Assembly: GCF_016863495.1 (NCBI RefSeq)
Contig: NZ_BOOZ01000010.1
Location: 1-60,865, forward strand
Reading direction: 5' to 3'
DNA: 60,865 nt
Origin: Micromonospora andamanensis
GTDB taxonomy: Bacteria; Actinomycetota; Actinomycetes; Mycobacteriales; Micromonosporaceae
Position numbers and translations under genes: made by a program. Positions 33,317 through 41,990 of the stretch are shown one piece after another (position 1 is the first letter of the stretch; the number at the start of each line of letters is the position of its first letter). The notes under the pieces were generated by a model that did not search any database, was not told the origin of the DNA, and saw only the letters and a list, made by a program, of their open reading frames with translations.

Positions 33317-34624
33317 GTGAGCACGCCGACCCGGGTCTACATCGCCCGCCTCGCCGGAGTCGCCGTCTTCGATCCCAACGGCGACCAGGTGGGCCGGGTA
33401 CGCGACGCGGTGGCCCGGCTGCGCGCGAGCCAGCGACCGCCCGAGGTGGTGGGGCTGGTCGCCGAGATGCCGATGCGCCGACGGATCTTCCTCTCCATCA
33501 ACCGGATCACCTCGATCGACGCCGACGCCATCGTGCTGGGCAGCGGCACGCTGAACCTGCGCCGGTTCGAGAAGCGCCCGAACGAGTTGCTCGTCCTCCA
33601 GGAGCTGCTGGACCGCCGGGTGCAGGTCGCCCCGGAAGGTCGGGCCGCGTCGGTGGTCGACGTGGCGATGGAGTGCAGTCGCGGCGGCGAGTGGTCGCTG
33701 ACCCGGGTGGCGGTCCGCGAACAGACAGGTCGGTTGGCCCGCCGGGGCCATCTGCACCAGGTCGAGTGGAATCAGGTACGCGGGCTCAGCGGGGTGGCGG
33801 AGACCCGGGGCACCGCCAACCTGCTTGCCGTACTCGAGGACATGCGCCCGGCCGACCTGGCCAACGCGCTCCAGGATCTGCCCGACGCCCGACGCAACGA
33901 GGTCGCGGCGGCCCTGGACGACCATCTGCTCGCCGACGTGCTCAGCGAGCTGCCCGAGCACGACCAGGTGGAGATTCTCGCCGCGCTGGACCGCGAGCGG
34001 GCCGCCGACATCCTGGAGGAGATGGAGCCGGACGACGCCGCCGACCTGTTGGGCGAGCTGCCGCCGCCGGAGCAGGACGTGCTGCTCGACCTGATGGAGC
34101 CGGACGAGGCCGATTCGGTACGACAGTTGCTGAAGTACACGCCCGGCACGGCGGGCAGTGTGATGACCTCCGAACCGGTCATCCTGCCTCCGGACGCGAC
34201 GGTGGCCGAGGCGCTGGCCCGGATCCGGGAGCCCCAGCTCTCCCCGGCGGTGGCCGCGCAGGTGTTCGTGGCCCGGGCACCGATGGCCACCCCCACCGGG
34301 CGCTACCTGGGCATGGTGCACTTCCAGCGGCTGCTCCGCGAGCCCCCGGCCGACCTGCTCGGTGGCGTGGTGGTCAACGACATCGACCCGTTGCGCCCGA
34401 CCACGCCACTTCCGGAGATCACCCGCCGGATGGCCACCTACGATCTGGTCGCCATGCCGGTGATCGACCGGAACAACCGGCTGGTGGGCGCCGTCACCGT
34501 CGACGACGTGCTGGATCACTCACTGCCCCGGGACTGGCGGGACCGGGACGCGGTGAGCGGCCCCCAGAACGGGGCGACGGCGTCAGCCGTCGCGGACTCG
34601 GCGACGGGCGGTGACCATGACTGA
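33317..34624 (+). CDS. MgtE N-domain plus CBS-pair protein without TM region
   Basis: Predicted 435-aa soluble protein. An N-terminal PRC-barrel-like domain (RVYIARLAGVAVFDPNG) precedes helical MgtE-N repeats (LEDMRPADLANALQDLP, LLADVLSELPEHDQVEILAALD, LLGELPPPEQDVLLDLME), then a CBS pair. No membrane helix is visible, so it is not a full MgtE Mg2+ channel; the organisation resembles Rv1232c. It may sense Mg2+ or nucleotides. GTG is 7 nt after TAGGCT (33304-33309); the end overlaps the DUF1003 gene by 8 bp. Confidence 0.88.
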   Translation: MSTPTRVYIARLAGVAVFDPNGDQVGRVRDAVARLRASQRPPEVVGLVAEMPMRRRIFLSINRITSIDADAIVLGSGTLNLRRFEKRPNELLVLQELLDRRVQVAPEGRAASVVDVAMECSRGGEWSLTRVAVREQTGRLARRGHLHQVEWNQVRGLSGVAETRGTANLLAVLEDMRPADLANALQDLPDARRNEVAAALDDHLLADVLSELPEHDQVEILAALDRERAADILEEMEPDDAADLLGELPPPEQDVLLDLMEPDEADSVRQLLKYTPGTAGSVMTSEPVILPPDATVAEALARIREPQLSPAVAAQVFVARAPMATPTGRYLGMVHFQRLLREPPADLLGGVVVNDIDPLRPTTPLPEITRRMATYDLVAMPVIDRNNRLVGAVTVDDVLDHSLPRDWRDRDAVSGPQNGATASAVADSATGGDHD

Positions 34625-35246
34625 GCAACGGCGCGCGGAACGGCTGGACCTGCCACGGGAGCCCCGGGGCTTCAAGCTGCCCCGGGTGGACCAGGAGACG
34701 TTCGGACGCTGGGCCGAGGGCATCGCCCGGGGCATGGGTACCGCGAACTTCATCGTCTACATGACGCTTGTGATCAGCGCGTGGTTCCTCTGGAACACCC
34801 TCGCCCCGGCGGGGATGCGTTTCGACCCGTACACCTTCACCTTCCTCACCCTGGTGCTCTCCATCCAGGCGTCGTACGCGGCGCCGCTGATCCTGCTGGC
34901 ACAGAACCGCCAGGCCGACCGCGACCGGGTGGGGATGGAGGAGGATCGGCGTCGGGCGACCATGCAGAAGGCCGACACGGAGTACCTGGCCCGGGAGATC
35001 GCCGCGCTGCGGATCGCGCTGGGCGAGGTGGCCACCCGGGACTTCGTCCGGTCCGAGCTGACCCGGCTGGCCGAGGAGTTGGACGAGGCGGCGCAGCGGC
35101 GTCAGCGGCTGGAACGCCGGCACCGGGACGACCCGGCCGCCCGGACCGGTGGCGACGGGTTGGACGAGCCCCGCGACGAGGTGGACGGCGATCCGCCGGG
35201 TGACGGTCGTCACGACCGGGCGACCTCCCGCCGCCCGGAGAGCTGA
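34617..35246 (+). CDS. DUF1003 membrane protein
   Basis: Predicted 209-aa protein with two TM helices (FIVYMTLVISAWFLWNTLAP; FTFLTLVLSIQASYAAPLILLAQNRQADRDR), the DUF1003 pattern, then a coiled-coil-like charged C terminus. It is overlapped by the MgtE-N/CBS stop (ATGACTGA), so it is coupled to it, as in the mycobacterial Rv1231c/Rv1232c pair. ATG at 34617 is preferred to GTG at 34611. Function unknown. Confidence 0.87.
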   Translation: MTEQRRAERLDLPREPRGFKLPRVDQETFGRWAEGIARGMGTANFIVYMTLVISAWFLWNTLAPAGMRFDPYTFTFLTLVLSIQASYAAPLILLAQNRQADRDRVGMEEDRRRATMQKADTEYLAREIAALRIALGEVATRDFVRSELTRLAEELDEAAQRRQRLERRHRDDPAARTGGDGLDEPRDEVDGDPPGDGRHDRATSRRPES

Positions 35247-35311
35247 TCGACCCGCTCACATCGTTGCGACCGCCACCGGCGGCGGCACCCTGCCGACGTA
35301 GCATTGCGGGC

Positions 35312-36460
35312 ATGTCAGCTCCCGTCAGCACCGTCAACGACGCCGTCATGGCCGCCCTGGCCACCGTCAACGACCCGGAGATCCGCCGGCCGATCACCGA
35401 ACTCGGCATGGTGCGCTCCGCCGAGGTCGGCGAGGACGGTGTGGTCCGGGTCGAGTTGCTGCTGACCGTGGCCGGTTGCCCGCTGAAGGACAAGCTGCGC
35501 AGCGACATCACCGCCGCCGTCGGCGCGGTGAGCGGAGTCAGCCGCGTCGAGATCGACTTCGGGGTGATGAGCACCGACCAGCGCAAGGAGCTTCAGGCGA
35601 AGCTGCGCGGCGGCGGCGCGACCGAGGAGCCGGTCATCCCGTTCGCCCAGCCCGGCTCCCGCACCCGGGTCTACGCGGTGGCCAGCGGCAAGGGCGGCGT
35701 CGGCAAGTCCAGCGTGACTGTCAACCTGGCCGCCGCGCTGGCCGCCCGAGGTCTCGCCGTAGGCGTGGTGGACGCGGACATCTACGGGCACTCGGTGCCG
35801 CGCATGCTCGGCGCGGACGGCCTGCCCACCCGGGTCGAAGACATGATCATGCCGCCGCAGTCGCACGGGGTGAAGGTCATCTCGATCGGGATGTTCACCG
35901 CCGGCAACGCCGCAGTGGTCTGGCGGGGGCCGATGCTGCACCGCGCCTTGCAGCAGTTCCTCGCCGACGTCTACTGGGGCGATCTCGACGTGCTCCTGCT
36001 CGACCTGCCCCCGGGCACCGGCGACGTGGCGATCTCCCTGGCCCAGCTGCTGCCGAACGCCGAGATCCTGGTGGTCACCACCCCCCAGGCCGCCGCCGCC
36101 GAGGTGGCCGAGCGGGCCGGCGCGATCGCCCTGCAGACCCACCAGCGGGTGGTCGGCGTGATCGAGAACATGTCCTGGCTGGAACTGCCCGACGGCTCCC
36201 GGATGGAGATCTTCGGAGCCGGCGGTGGTCAGACGGTGGCGGATTCGCTGACCCAGACCATCGGCGCGCAGGTGCCGCTGCTGGGCCAGGTGCCGCTGGA
36301 CACCCGGGTCCGGGAGGCGGGCGACGAGGGCAACCCGATCGTGCTCGCCGAGCCGGACTCCCCGGCGGCGAAGGCGCTGGGCCAGGTGGCCGACCGGCTC
36401 GCGCTACGCCGCGAGTCACTGCTCGGCAAGCCGCTGGGCCTCAAGCCGGCCGATCGCTGA
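35312..36460 (+). CDS. mrp: Mrp/ApbC-type iron-sulfur carrier ATPase
   Basis: Predicted 382-aa protein: an N-terminal MIP18/DUF59 domain (about 1-90) and a P-loop ATPase with SGKGGVGKSS (deviant Walker A), LLDLPPGTGDVAISLAQLLP and GVIENMS. It transfers Fe-S clusters in the cytosol. The CPxC-type cysteine pair seen in some Mrp proteins is not evident. ATG is 7 nt after TAGCAT (35299-35304), a leaderless layout. Converges with tatB. Confidence 0.93.
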   Translation: MSAPVSTVNDAVMAALATVNDPEIRRPITELGMVRSAEVGEDGVVRVELLLTVAGCPLKDKLRSDITAAVGAVSGVSRVEIDFGVMSTDQRKELQAKLRGGGATEEPVIPFAQPGSRTRVYAVASGKGGVGKSSVTVNLAAALAARGLAVGVVDADIYGHSVPRMLGADGLPTRVEDMIMPPQSHGVKVISIGMFTAGNAAVVWRGPMLHRALQQFLADVYWGDLDVLLLDLPPGTGDVAISLAQLLPNAEILVVTTPQAAAAEVAERAGAIALQTHQRVVGVIENMSWLELPDGSRMEIFGAGGGQTVADSLTQTIGAQVPLLGQVPLDTRVREAGDEGNPIVLAEPDSPAAKALGQVADRLALRRESLLGKPLGLKPADR

Positions 36461-36496
36461 ACCGGCCGGTCGGTTGCTCGACCGGGGTGGTGGGCG

Positions 36497-36907
36497 TCAG
36501 GTGACGTCGTCGTAGCTGACCGCGCGGGGAGCCGGGGCGGCGCTCGCCGGGGCCGGGCCGGGCCGGCGCGGGTCCGCCGCGTTCGCGACGTCCTTGAGCT
36601 CGTCGTGCACGCCTGTGACGTCCGCCCGGAGGCCGTCGTAGACACCCTGGAGCGGCTTCCGGATCGCCTGCTCGTCCTCCTCGCTGAGCAGGTGCTTGCG
36701 GATGAACGCCTTGGGGTGCAGGTCCTCCAACTGGATGTCGGTGCCCAACTCCTTGCTCAGGTCGGTGGTGGCGCTGCGGGCCATGGTGCGCAGGTTGCGC
36801 ACCATTCGCAGTCCGTCGCTGATCACCACCGGCAGCCGGTCGCCGAAGATCAGCAGCGCGAGCAGCAGCAGCGCGCCGACCTCCCACACGTTCAGGTTCT
36901 CGAACAC
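36497..36907 (-). CDS. tatB: Sec-independent translocase subunit TatB
   Basis: Predicted 136-aa protein: N-terminal TM helix with the signature FENLNVWEVGALLLLALLIFGDRLP, an amphipathic basic helix, then a Pro/Ala-rich tail. With TatA/C (not in this window) it exports folded proteins. It follows htrA on the same strand, as in many actinobacteria, 74 bp apart. GTG start at 36907. Confidence 0.95.
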   Translation of the reverse strand: MFENLNVWEVGALLLLALLIFGDRLPVVISDGLRMVRNLRTMARSATTDLSKELGTDIQLEDLHPKAFIRKHLLSEEDEQAIRKPLQGVYDGLRADVTGVHDELKDVANAADPRRPGPAPASAAPAPRAVSYDDVT

Positions 36908-36981
36908 CCTCGGTCCCCCTTCCCCTGACTACCGCAGCCAGAGTACGCACGTAGGTGCCGCTGCCAGAAGAGGGTGAGAGG

Positions 36982-38301
36982 TCACTTCGCGTCCGCGGCC
37001 AGGGTGACCGAGGCGTTCTGCCGGCTGGAACCCCGGCGGTACTCCACGGTCACCACCGATCCGGGCGCGTACTTGCGGACCAGGGCGATCAGGTCGGTCG
37101 GCTCGGTCATCGGACGGCCGTTGAGCTTCAGGATCACGTCACCGGCGCGCAGTCCCGCACCGGCGGCCGGGCCGGACGGCTCGACAGTCGCGAGGCGTAC
37201 CCCGGTGCCGTTGGTGCCCGAACCGGGCCCGCCGACCTGGGCACCGATCACCGTGCGGCGGGCCTTCCCGGTGCCGATGATGTCCTGCGTGATCCGTTTC
37301 GCCTGGTTGATCGGGATGGCGAAGGCGAGGCCGATGTTGCCGGCCTCCTGCCCCTCGGCGACCAGGGACTTGATCGTCGAGTTGACGCCGATGACCCGCC
37401 CGGCCGAATCGACGAGCGGACCGCCCGAGTTGCCGTGGTTGACCGCAGCGTCGGTCTGGATCGCGGCGTAGTAGCGCGTCGGGCCACCCGGTTCGCCGGC
37501 GTGCATCGTCCGGTCCAGGGCGCTGACGATGCCCGCGGTCACCGTGTTCGCCAGCGACAGCGGTGAGCCGATCGCCAGCACCGGGTCGCCCACGGCCAGC
37601 GTGTCCGAGTCGCCGAACTCGACCGGACGCAGCCCGGTGCGGGAGACCTTGATCACGGCTATGTCGGACTCCGCGTCCTGTCCCACCACCGTCGCGGCGG
37701 CCGAGCTGCCGTCGTTGAAGATCACCGACGCCTTGCCGGTACCGCCGGCCACCACGTGGTCGTTCGTGATCACATGCCCGTCGGCACTGGCGATGAAGCC
37801 CGAGCCTTCGCTGGTGCCACCCAGGCCGGCGACCCGCACGGTGACCACGCTGGGCAGGACCCGTTCGGCGACGCCGGCCAGCGACTCCGGCGGACGCTGG
37901 GCGAGCGTGGGCACCGTACCGGGGACCGCGCCGAGGACCGCCCCACCGGCACCACCACGGATCGCGAACGCGTAGCCGAGCGCACCGCCGAGCGCACCGG
38001 CGAGCAGGGCTGTCACAAGCGGAATGACCAGGAGCTGGTGGAGCCTCGGCCGGCCGGCCGCGTCCGGGTCGGTGACAGGTTCCGGCTCGCTACCGGCCAC
38101 CGGTGCCGCCGGCAGCACCACAGCCGTCGGTGCGTACGGATCCCGCCATGGGTCGGCGAGCGCGTCGGACCACCACGGCGACGCGGCGTGGCCGCCGTCC
38201 TGTGGTGTCGCCGGCACACCGGCTGGCGGATGCCCGGCCGCCGGCTGCCCGGCCGGTGCTCCGCCCACGCCGGGCTGGCGCCAGTCCCAGCCGTCGGTCA
38301 C
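36982..38301 (-). CDS. HtrA/DegP-type serine protease with PDZ
   Basis: Predicted 439-aa protease. A disordered Pro/Gly-rich cytosolic N terminus, a TM helix (about 105-127), a trypsin-like domain with His about 182 (NDHVV), Asp about 212 (SDIAV) and Ser about 291 (GNSGGPL), and a C-terminal PDZ (VEPSGPAAGAGLRAGDVILKLNG). It acts outside the membrane on misfolded proteins. GTG at 38301 follows GGGAGG; residues encoded upstream in the same frame have no coding character. The gene is followed by tatB, but the usual sigE/rseA genes upstream are missing. Confidence 0.93.
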   Translation of the reverse strand: MTDGWDWRQPGVGGAPAGQPAAGHPPAGVPATPQDGGHAASPWWSDALADPWRDPYAPTAVVLPAAPVAGSEPEPVTDPDAAGRPRLHQLLVIPLVTALLAGALGGALGYAFAIRGGAGGAVLGAVPGTVPTLAQRPPESLAGVAERVLPSVVTVRVAGLGGTSEGSGFIASADGHVITNDHVVAGGTGKASVIFNDGSSAAATVVGQDAESDIAVIKVSRTGLRPVEFGDSDTLAVGDPVLAIGSPLSLANTVTAGIVSALDRTMHAGEPGGPTRYYAAIQTDAAVNHGNSGGPLVDSAGRVIGVNSTIKSLVAEGQEAGNIGLAFAIPINQAKRITQDIIGTGKARRTVIGAQVGGPGSGTNGTGVRLATVEPSGPAAGAGLRAGDVILKLNGRPMTEPTDLIALVRKYAPGSVVTVEYRRGSSRQNASVTLAADAK

Positions 38302-38484
38302 TCGGTGCCTCCCACTCCCGTCCCCGGTGTCCACGCGTCCGCGCCAGGCGCGGCCGACGGACACCGCTTCCAGGATTGCACGGATGCGCCGCGCGGGGTC
38401 AGCGGTTGTCACTGCGGGTGGATGCCCCGCTGCGCTCGGGGCGGGCCGCCTTTAGAGTCACAGTGCCCAACCGCCCTGCGCATC

Positions 38485-39159
38485 ATGCTCGTCGCCCGGA
38501 GGTGCCTCATCGCCACGGTCGCCGGTTCCGGCAGTTCGACGAACCCGGCCCTGCAGTTCGCCGAGTCGTACGTCACCGAGGACCTCGTCCTGCGGACCGC
38601 GCGCAGCCTCGCCCACGAGGTCGGTCTAGCCGCTGTCACACCTGGCGCGGGAGCCGCGTTGCGCCTGCTCGCCGCCGCCGGCAACGCCCGTGCGGTGGTC
38701 GAGATCGGCACCGGCACCGGGGTCAGCGGTGTGTGGCTGCTGCGCGGTATGCGGGTCGACGGGGTACTCACCACCATCGACGTCGAGGTGGAGCATCAGC
38801 GGATCGCCAGGCGCATCTTCGCCGAAGCCGGTTTCATCTCCGGCCGCACCCGGATCATCACCGGCCGGGCGCTGGACGTGCTGCCCAGGCTCGCCGACGG
38901 CGCGTACGACCTGGTCTTCGTCGACGCCGAGGTGACAGGCTTCACCGCCTGCGTGGACGCCGCGCTGCGGCTGCTGCGGCCGGGCGGGGTGCTGGTGCTC
39001 AACGGTGCGCTGGCCGGCGGGCGGATCGGTGACCCGGCCGCCCGCGACCCGGAGACGGTGACGGTACGCGAGACGGTGAAGGCCATCCGCGAGTCGGAGC
39101 ACTGGATCCCGGCGCTGCTGCCGGTCGGTCACGGGCTGCTGGCCGCGGTGCGCTGCTGA
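38485..39159 (+). CDS. O-methyltransferase (Rv1220c-like)
   Basis: Predicted 224-aa class I AdoMet methyltransferase: AVVEIGTGTGVSGVWLLRGM (AdoMet loop), TTIDVEVEHQRIAR and YDLVFVDAE. It closely resembles M. tuberculosis Rv1220c, a predicted O-methyltransferase beside sigE. Substrate unknown. ATG at 38485 is chosen; a TTAGAG hexamer 26 bp upstream may serve as -10. It diverges from the htrA gene with 183 bp between starts. Confidence 0.85.
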   Translation: MLVARRCLIATVAGSGSSTNPALQFAESYVTEDLVLRTARSLAHEVGLAAVTPGAGAALRLLAAAGNARAVVEIGTGTGVSGVWLLRGMRVDGVLTTIDVEVEHQRIARRIFAEAGFISGRTRIITGRALDVLPRLADGAYDLVFVDAEVTGFTACVDAALRLLRPGGVLVLNGALAGGRIGDPAARDPETVTVRETVKAIRESEHWIPALLPVGHGLLAAVRC

Positions 39160-39191
39160 GCCGACCCACCCGCGATCCGGCCCGGGACGGG

Positions 39192-40658
39192 TCAGTCCAG
39201 CGCGGCCAGCCAGCGCAGCAGCCCGCGTACGCCCCAACCGGTCGCGCCCCGGGTCAGCTCAGCGTCGTCGCGTTCGCACCAGGAGGGGGCGGACATGTCG
39301 ATGTGCAGCCAGCGGTCACGCAGCTCGCCGGTGAACTCCCGCAGGTACAGAGCGGCCAGCACGGAGCCGCCGCCCTGCGTCGGCGCGCTGTGCAGGTCGG
39401 CCAGGTCGCTGCCGAGGTGCTCGACGTAGTCGCTGGGCAGCGGCATCCGCCAGGCGGACTCGCCGGCCGACCTGATCGCCGTGAGCAGGTCCTCGGCGAG
39501 CTGGTCGTTGTCGCTGTAGAGGGCACCGGTGCGGGTACCCAGGGCCACCGCGTTCGCGCCGGTCAGGGTGGCCAGGTCGACAAGCAGGTCGGGCTTGAGT
39601 TCCTGCACGGCGTACGCCAGCGCGTCGGCGAGGACCAGCCGGCCCTCCGCGTCGGAGTTCGTCGTCTCGCTGGTCAGCCCGCCGTAGTGCCGGACGATGT
39701 CCCCGGGCCGGAACGCGGCCCCGCTGACCATGTTCTCGGCCAGCGGCGCGAGCGTGGTCACCCGTACCGGCAGCCGCAGCGCCGCGGCTCCGAGGGTGGC
39801 CGCCACGACGGCGGCGGCGCCGGCCATGTCCTTGCGCATCAGCTTCATCGCCGGTACGGGCTTGATCGAGATGCCGCCGGTGTCGAAGGTGATGCCCTTG
39901 CCCACCAGAACCACGTGGGTACGGGCGTCCGAGGGGTGCCAGTCCAGCTCGACCAGGCGCGGGCCGCTTGCCGATCCCCCGCCGACGGCGAGGATGCCGC
40001 CGAAGCCCTCGGCTGTCAGTTGCGCCGGCTCGCGGACCCGCAAGGTGAGCCCGGGCAGGTCGGTGACGGCCTCGGCGACCTGCTCGGCGAACCACTGCGG
40101 GTTCTTCACCGAGGAGGGCATGTTCGTCAGGTCCCGGGCCAGTCGGGTCATCCGGGCGGTGGTCCGGGCCACCGTGACGGCCTGCTCGTACGCCTCGGGC
40201 TCGGTGACCGCCAGGTCGACGTCGGTGAGCGTGGGGCCGTCGGCGTCCGCAGCGAGCCGGAACCGGTACGACCCCAGCAGCAGACCTTCGACCAGACCGC
40301 GCACCGCCTCGGGCGGCGCACCCGCCGGCAGCGCCAGTGTGATATGAGTCTCATCTTTTGCCGCGCGGGCCAGCGCTGCGCCGCTCGCCCGCCAGGCCGC
40401 CTCATCCGCCGCACCGATCCCGAGCAGCAGCAGCTTCCGGGGGGTCCCTCCGGGCCGTAGCTGGGTGTGCATCTCCCCGGCCCGGCCGTTGAACCGCGCC
40501 ACCGGTACCAGCGCGGCCACCTCGTCGGCGATCCCCTCGGGTGGGGTCACTCCGGTCGGGACCGGCTCGGCCGCAGCGGCCTCGGCGGCACCGGACCGCA
40601 CGGGCAGGACCAGGGTGTCGAGCCGTTCCGGCTCGGCGGTCAGACGGATGGCGAGCAC
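39192..40658 (-). CDS. pepA: Leucyl aminopeptidase (M17)
   Basis: Predicted 488-aa M17 aminopeptidase. The C-terminal catalytic domain has LVGKGITFDTGGISIKP, LRKDMAGAAAV and the family signature TNSDAEGRLVLADAL, with the di-metal ligands present. It releases N-terminal Leu and other residues; cytosolic. GTG at 40658 has CCAGGAGG upstream. It lies 58 bp downstream of a strong hairpin that ends the DUF3117 unit. Confidence 0.95.
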   Translation of the reverse strand: MLAIRLTAEPERLDTLVLPVRSGAAEAAAAEPVPTGVTPPEGIADEVAALVPVARFNGRAGEMHTQLRPGGTPRKLLLLGIGAADEAAWRASGAALARAAKDETHITLALPAGAPPEAVRGLVEGLLLGSYRFRLAADADGPTLTDVDLAVTEPEAYEQAVTVARTTARMTRLARDLTNMPSSVKNPQWFAEQVAEAVTDLPGLTLRVREPAQLTAEGFGGILAVGGGSASGPRLVELDWHPSDARTHVVLVGKGITFDTGGISIKPVPAMKLMRKDMAGAAAVVAATLGAAALRLPVRVTTLAPLAENMVSGAAFRPGDIVRHYGGLTSETTNSDAEGRLVLADALAYAVQELKPDLLVDLATLTGANAVALGTRTGALYSDNDQLAEDLLTAIRSAGESAWRMPLPSDYVEHLGSDLADLHSAPTQGGGSVLAALYLREFTGELRDRWLHIDMSAPSWCERDDAELTRGATGWGVRGLLRWLAALD

Positions 40659-40716
40659 GCGGATCCGTACCTCCTGGAGACGGACGCGCGGTGGATCGGC
40701 CGCGCGCGGGTGTGAC

Positions 40717-40753
40717 GGCTCTGAGCCACCGGTGATACCGGTGGCTCAGAGCC
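40717..40753 (-). terminator. Terminator of the DUF3117 gene
   Basis: A 17-bp perfect stem (arms GGCTCTGAGCCACCGGT, 40717-40733, and its complement 40737-40753) with a GAT loop follows the DUF3117 stop by 55 nt on the minus strand. No T-tract; strong GC hairpin. Confidence 0.75.
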
Positions 40754-40807
40754 AGGGACCAGACGAACCGTCCGCGGTGGCGAGCGTCGCCGACGAACCG
40801 GCCTCAC

Positions 40808-40975
40808 TCAGCCGGCAGCCGCCTTCAGCGCGTCACCGAGAGCAGTCGCCTCGTCGGGAGTCATCTCGACGACGAGCCGGCCACCGCCCTCCAGCGGGAC
40901 CCGCATGACGATGCCCCGGCCCTCCTTGGTGACTTCCAGCGGACCGTCGCCCGTCCGCGGCTTCATCGCCGCCAT
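40808..40975 (-). CDS. DUF3117 microprotein
   Basis: Predicted 55-aa protein, MAAMKPRTGDGPLEVTKEGR, then GIVMRVPLEGGGRLVVEMTPDEATALGDALK. This is the DUF3117 family, very conserved in actinobacteria, Rv1211-like, and of unknown function. ATG at 40975 follows GGGGAGACAAC. The gene stands alone with its own terminator. Confidence 0.9.
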   Translation of the reverse strand: MAAMKPRTGDGPLEVTKEGRGIVMRVPLEGGGRLVVEMTPDEATALGDALKAAAG

Positions 40976-41124
40976 GTTGTCTCCCCTCAGACCTACACCA
41001 GGGTCGGTGGGTTGCCCCACAGCCACTTCGCCATGACCACCCGCAACTTGCACGTGGGTGTCGACCGACGATTTTCCCTGATGAACACCGCCGGACCCAA
41101 ACCGAAGCAGCATTGATGTAACAG

Positions 41125-41145
41125 CATCTAGCTTATCCTTAGATG
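41125..41145. promoter_or_regulatory. Inverted repeat upstream of PaaX gene
   Basis: CATCTA (41125-41130), a nine-base spacer, then TAGATG (41140-41145) form a dyad just before the paaX-like gene, 21 bp from its start; a CACAAT -10-like hexamer lies between. It could be an autoregulatory operator. The spacing is unlike the known E. coli PaaX site, so this is tentative. Confidence 0.4.
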
Positions 41146-41165
41146 GCCTGTCACAATGTGCGGTC

Positions 41166-41990
41166 ATGCAGGCACGGTCGGCACTCTTCGACCTGTACGG
41201 CGACCACCTCCGGCCACGGGGTGGGCGCGCACCCGTTGCCGCGCTGGTCAAGCTGCTGGCACCGCTCGGGATCGCGCCACCCGCCGTACGGACGGCGGTT
41301 TCCCGCATGGTGCGCCAGGGCTGGCTCGAACCGACCAGACTGACCTCCGGACCGGGATATTCGATCACACCGAAGGCGGCCCGCCGACTGGACGAGGCGG
41401 CCTCGCGGATCTACCGCACCGGCCGGGTCACCTGGGACGGGCGCTTCGACCTGCTGGTGCTGGACGCGCCGAGCGCACGGCGGGACCGCCAGCGACTCGC
41501 CGCCAACCTGCGGTACCTGGGCTACGGCACGCTCGACGAGCAGACCTGGGTGGCCACCCGTCCGGCCGAGGACGTCGACCTGCTGCTCAGCGAGGCGGGC
41601 GTACGCTTCGAGCGGTTCAGCGCCGCGCACACCGCCGGCACGCCGGGGGCGATGGGCCTGGTCCGCCGAGCCTGGGACCTGGCCGAGATCGGCCGGGCGT
41701 ACGAGCAGTTCGTCGCCGAGCAGCGGACGCTGCTGACAGGTGTCACGGCGCGCAGCGGCGACGAGGAGGCGTACGCGGCCCGGTTCCGGCTGGTGCACGC
41801 GTGGCGTACGTTCCTCTTCCGGGACCCGCAGCTGCCACCGGCGCTGCTGCCCGAACGTTGGCCCGGCATCGCCGCGGCCAGTTTCTTCGACCGCCATGCG
41901 GCCCGGCTCCGGCCGGCCGCCGACCGGTACGTCGAGCAGTGCCTCGACGGTGGACACCGGACAGCCCGACAGAAGGGTCGCCAGACGTGA
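41166..41990 (+). CDS. paaX: PaaX-family transcriptional repressor
   Basis: Predicted 274-aa regulator. The N-terminal winged helix-turn-helix (ARSALFDLYGDHLRPRGGRAPVAALVKLLAPLGIAPPAVRTAVSRMVRQGW) is typical PaaX, followed by the ligand domain (VTWDGRFDLLVLDAP). PaaX senses phenylacetyl-CoA and represses catabolic genes. Its stop overlaps the enoyl-CoA hydratase start (GTGA), so the two are coupled. ATG at 41166 is 8-9 nt after CACAAT. Confidence 0.9.
   Translation: MQARSALFDLYGDHLRPRGGRAPVAALVKLLAPLGIAPPAVRTAVSRMVRQGWLEPTRLTSGPGYSITPKAARRLDEAASRIYRTGRVTWDGRFDLLVLDAPSARRDRQRLAANLRYLGYGTLDEQTWVATRPAEDVDLLLSEAGVRFERFSAAHTAGTPGAMGLVRRAWDLAEIGRAYEQFVAEQRTLLTGVTARSGDEEAYAARFRLVHAWRTFLFRDPQLPPALLPERWPGIAAASFFDRHAARLRPAADRYVEQCLDGGHRTARQKGRQT

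Noticed and set aside
33209..34519. A 726-residue PhzF protein
   Set aside because: The extension is antisense to the MgtE-N/CBS gene and low in coding character; the family starts at the ATG at 33208.
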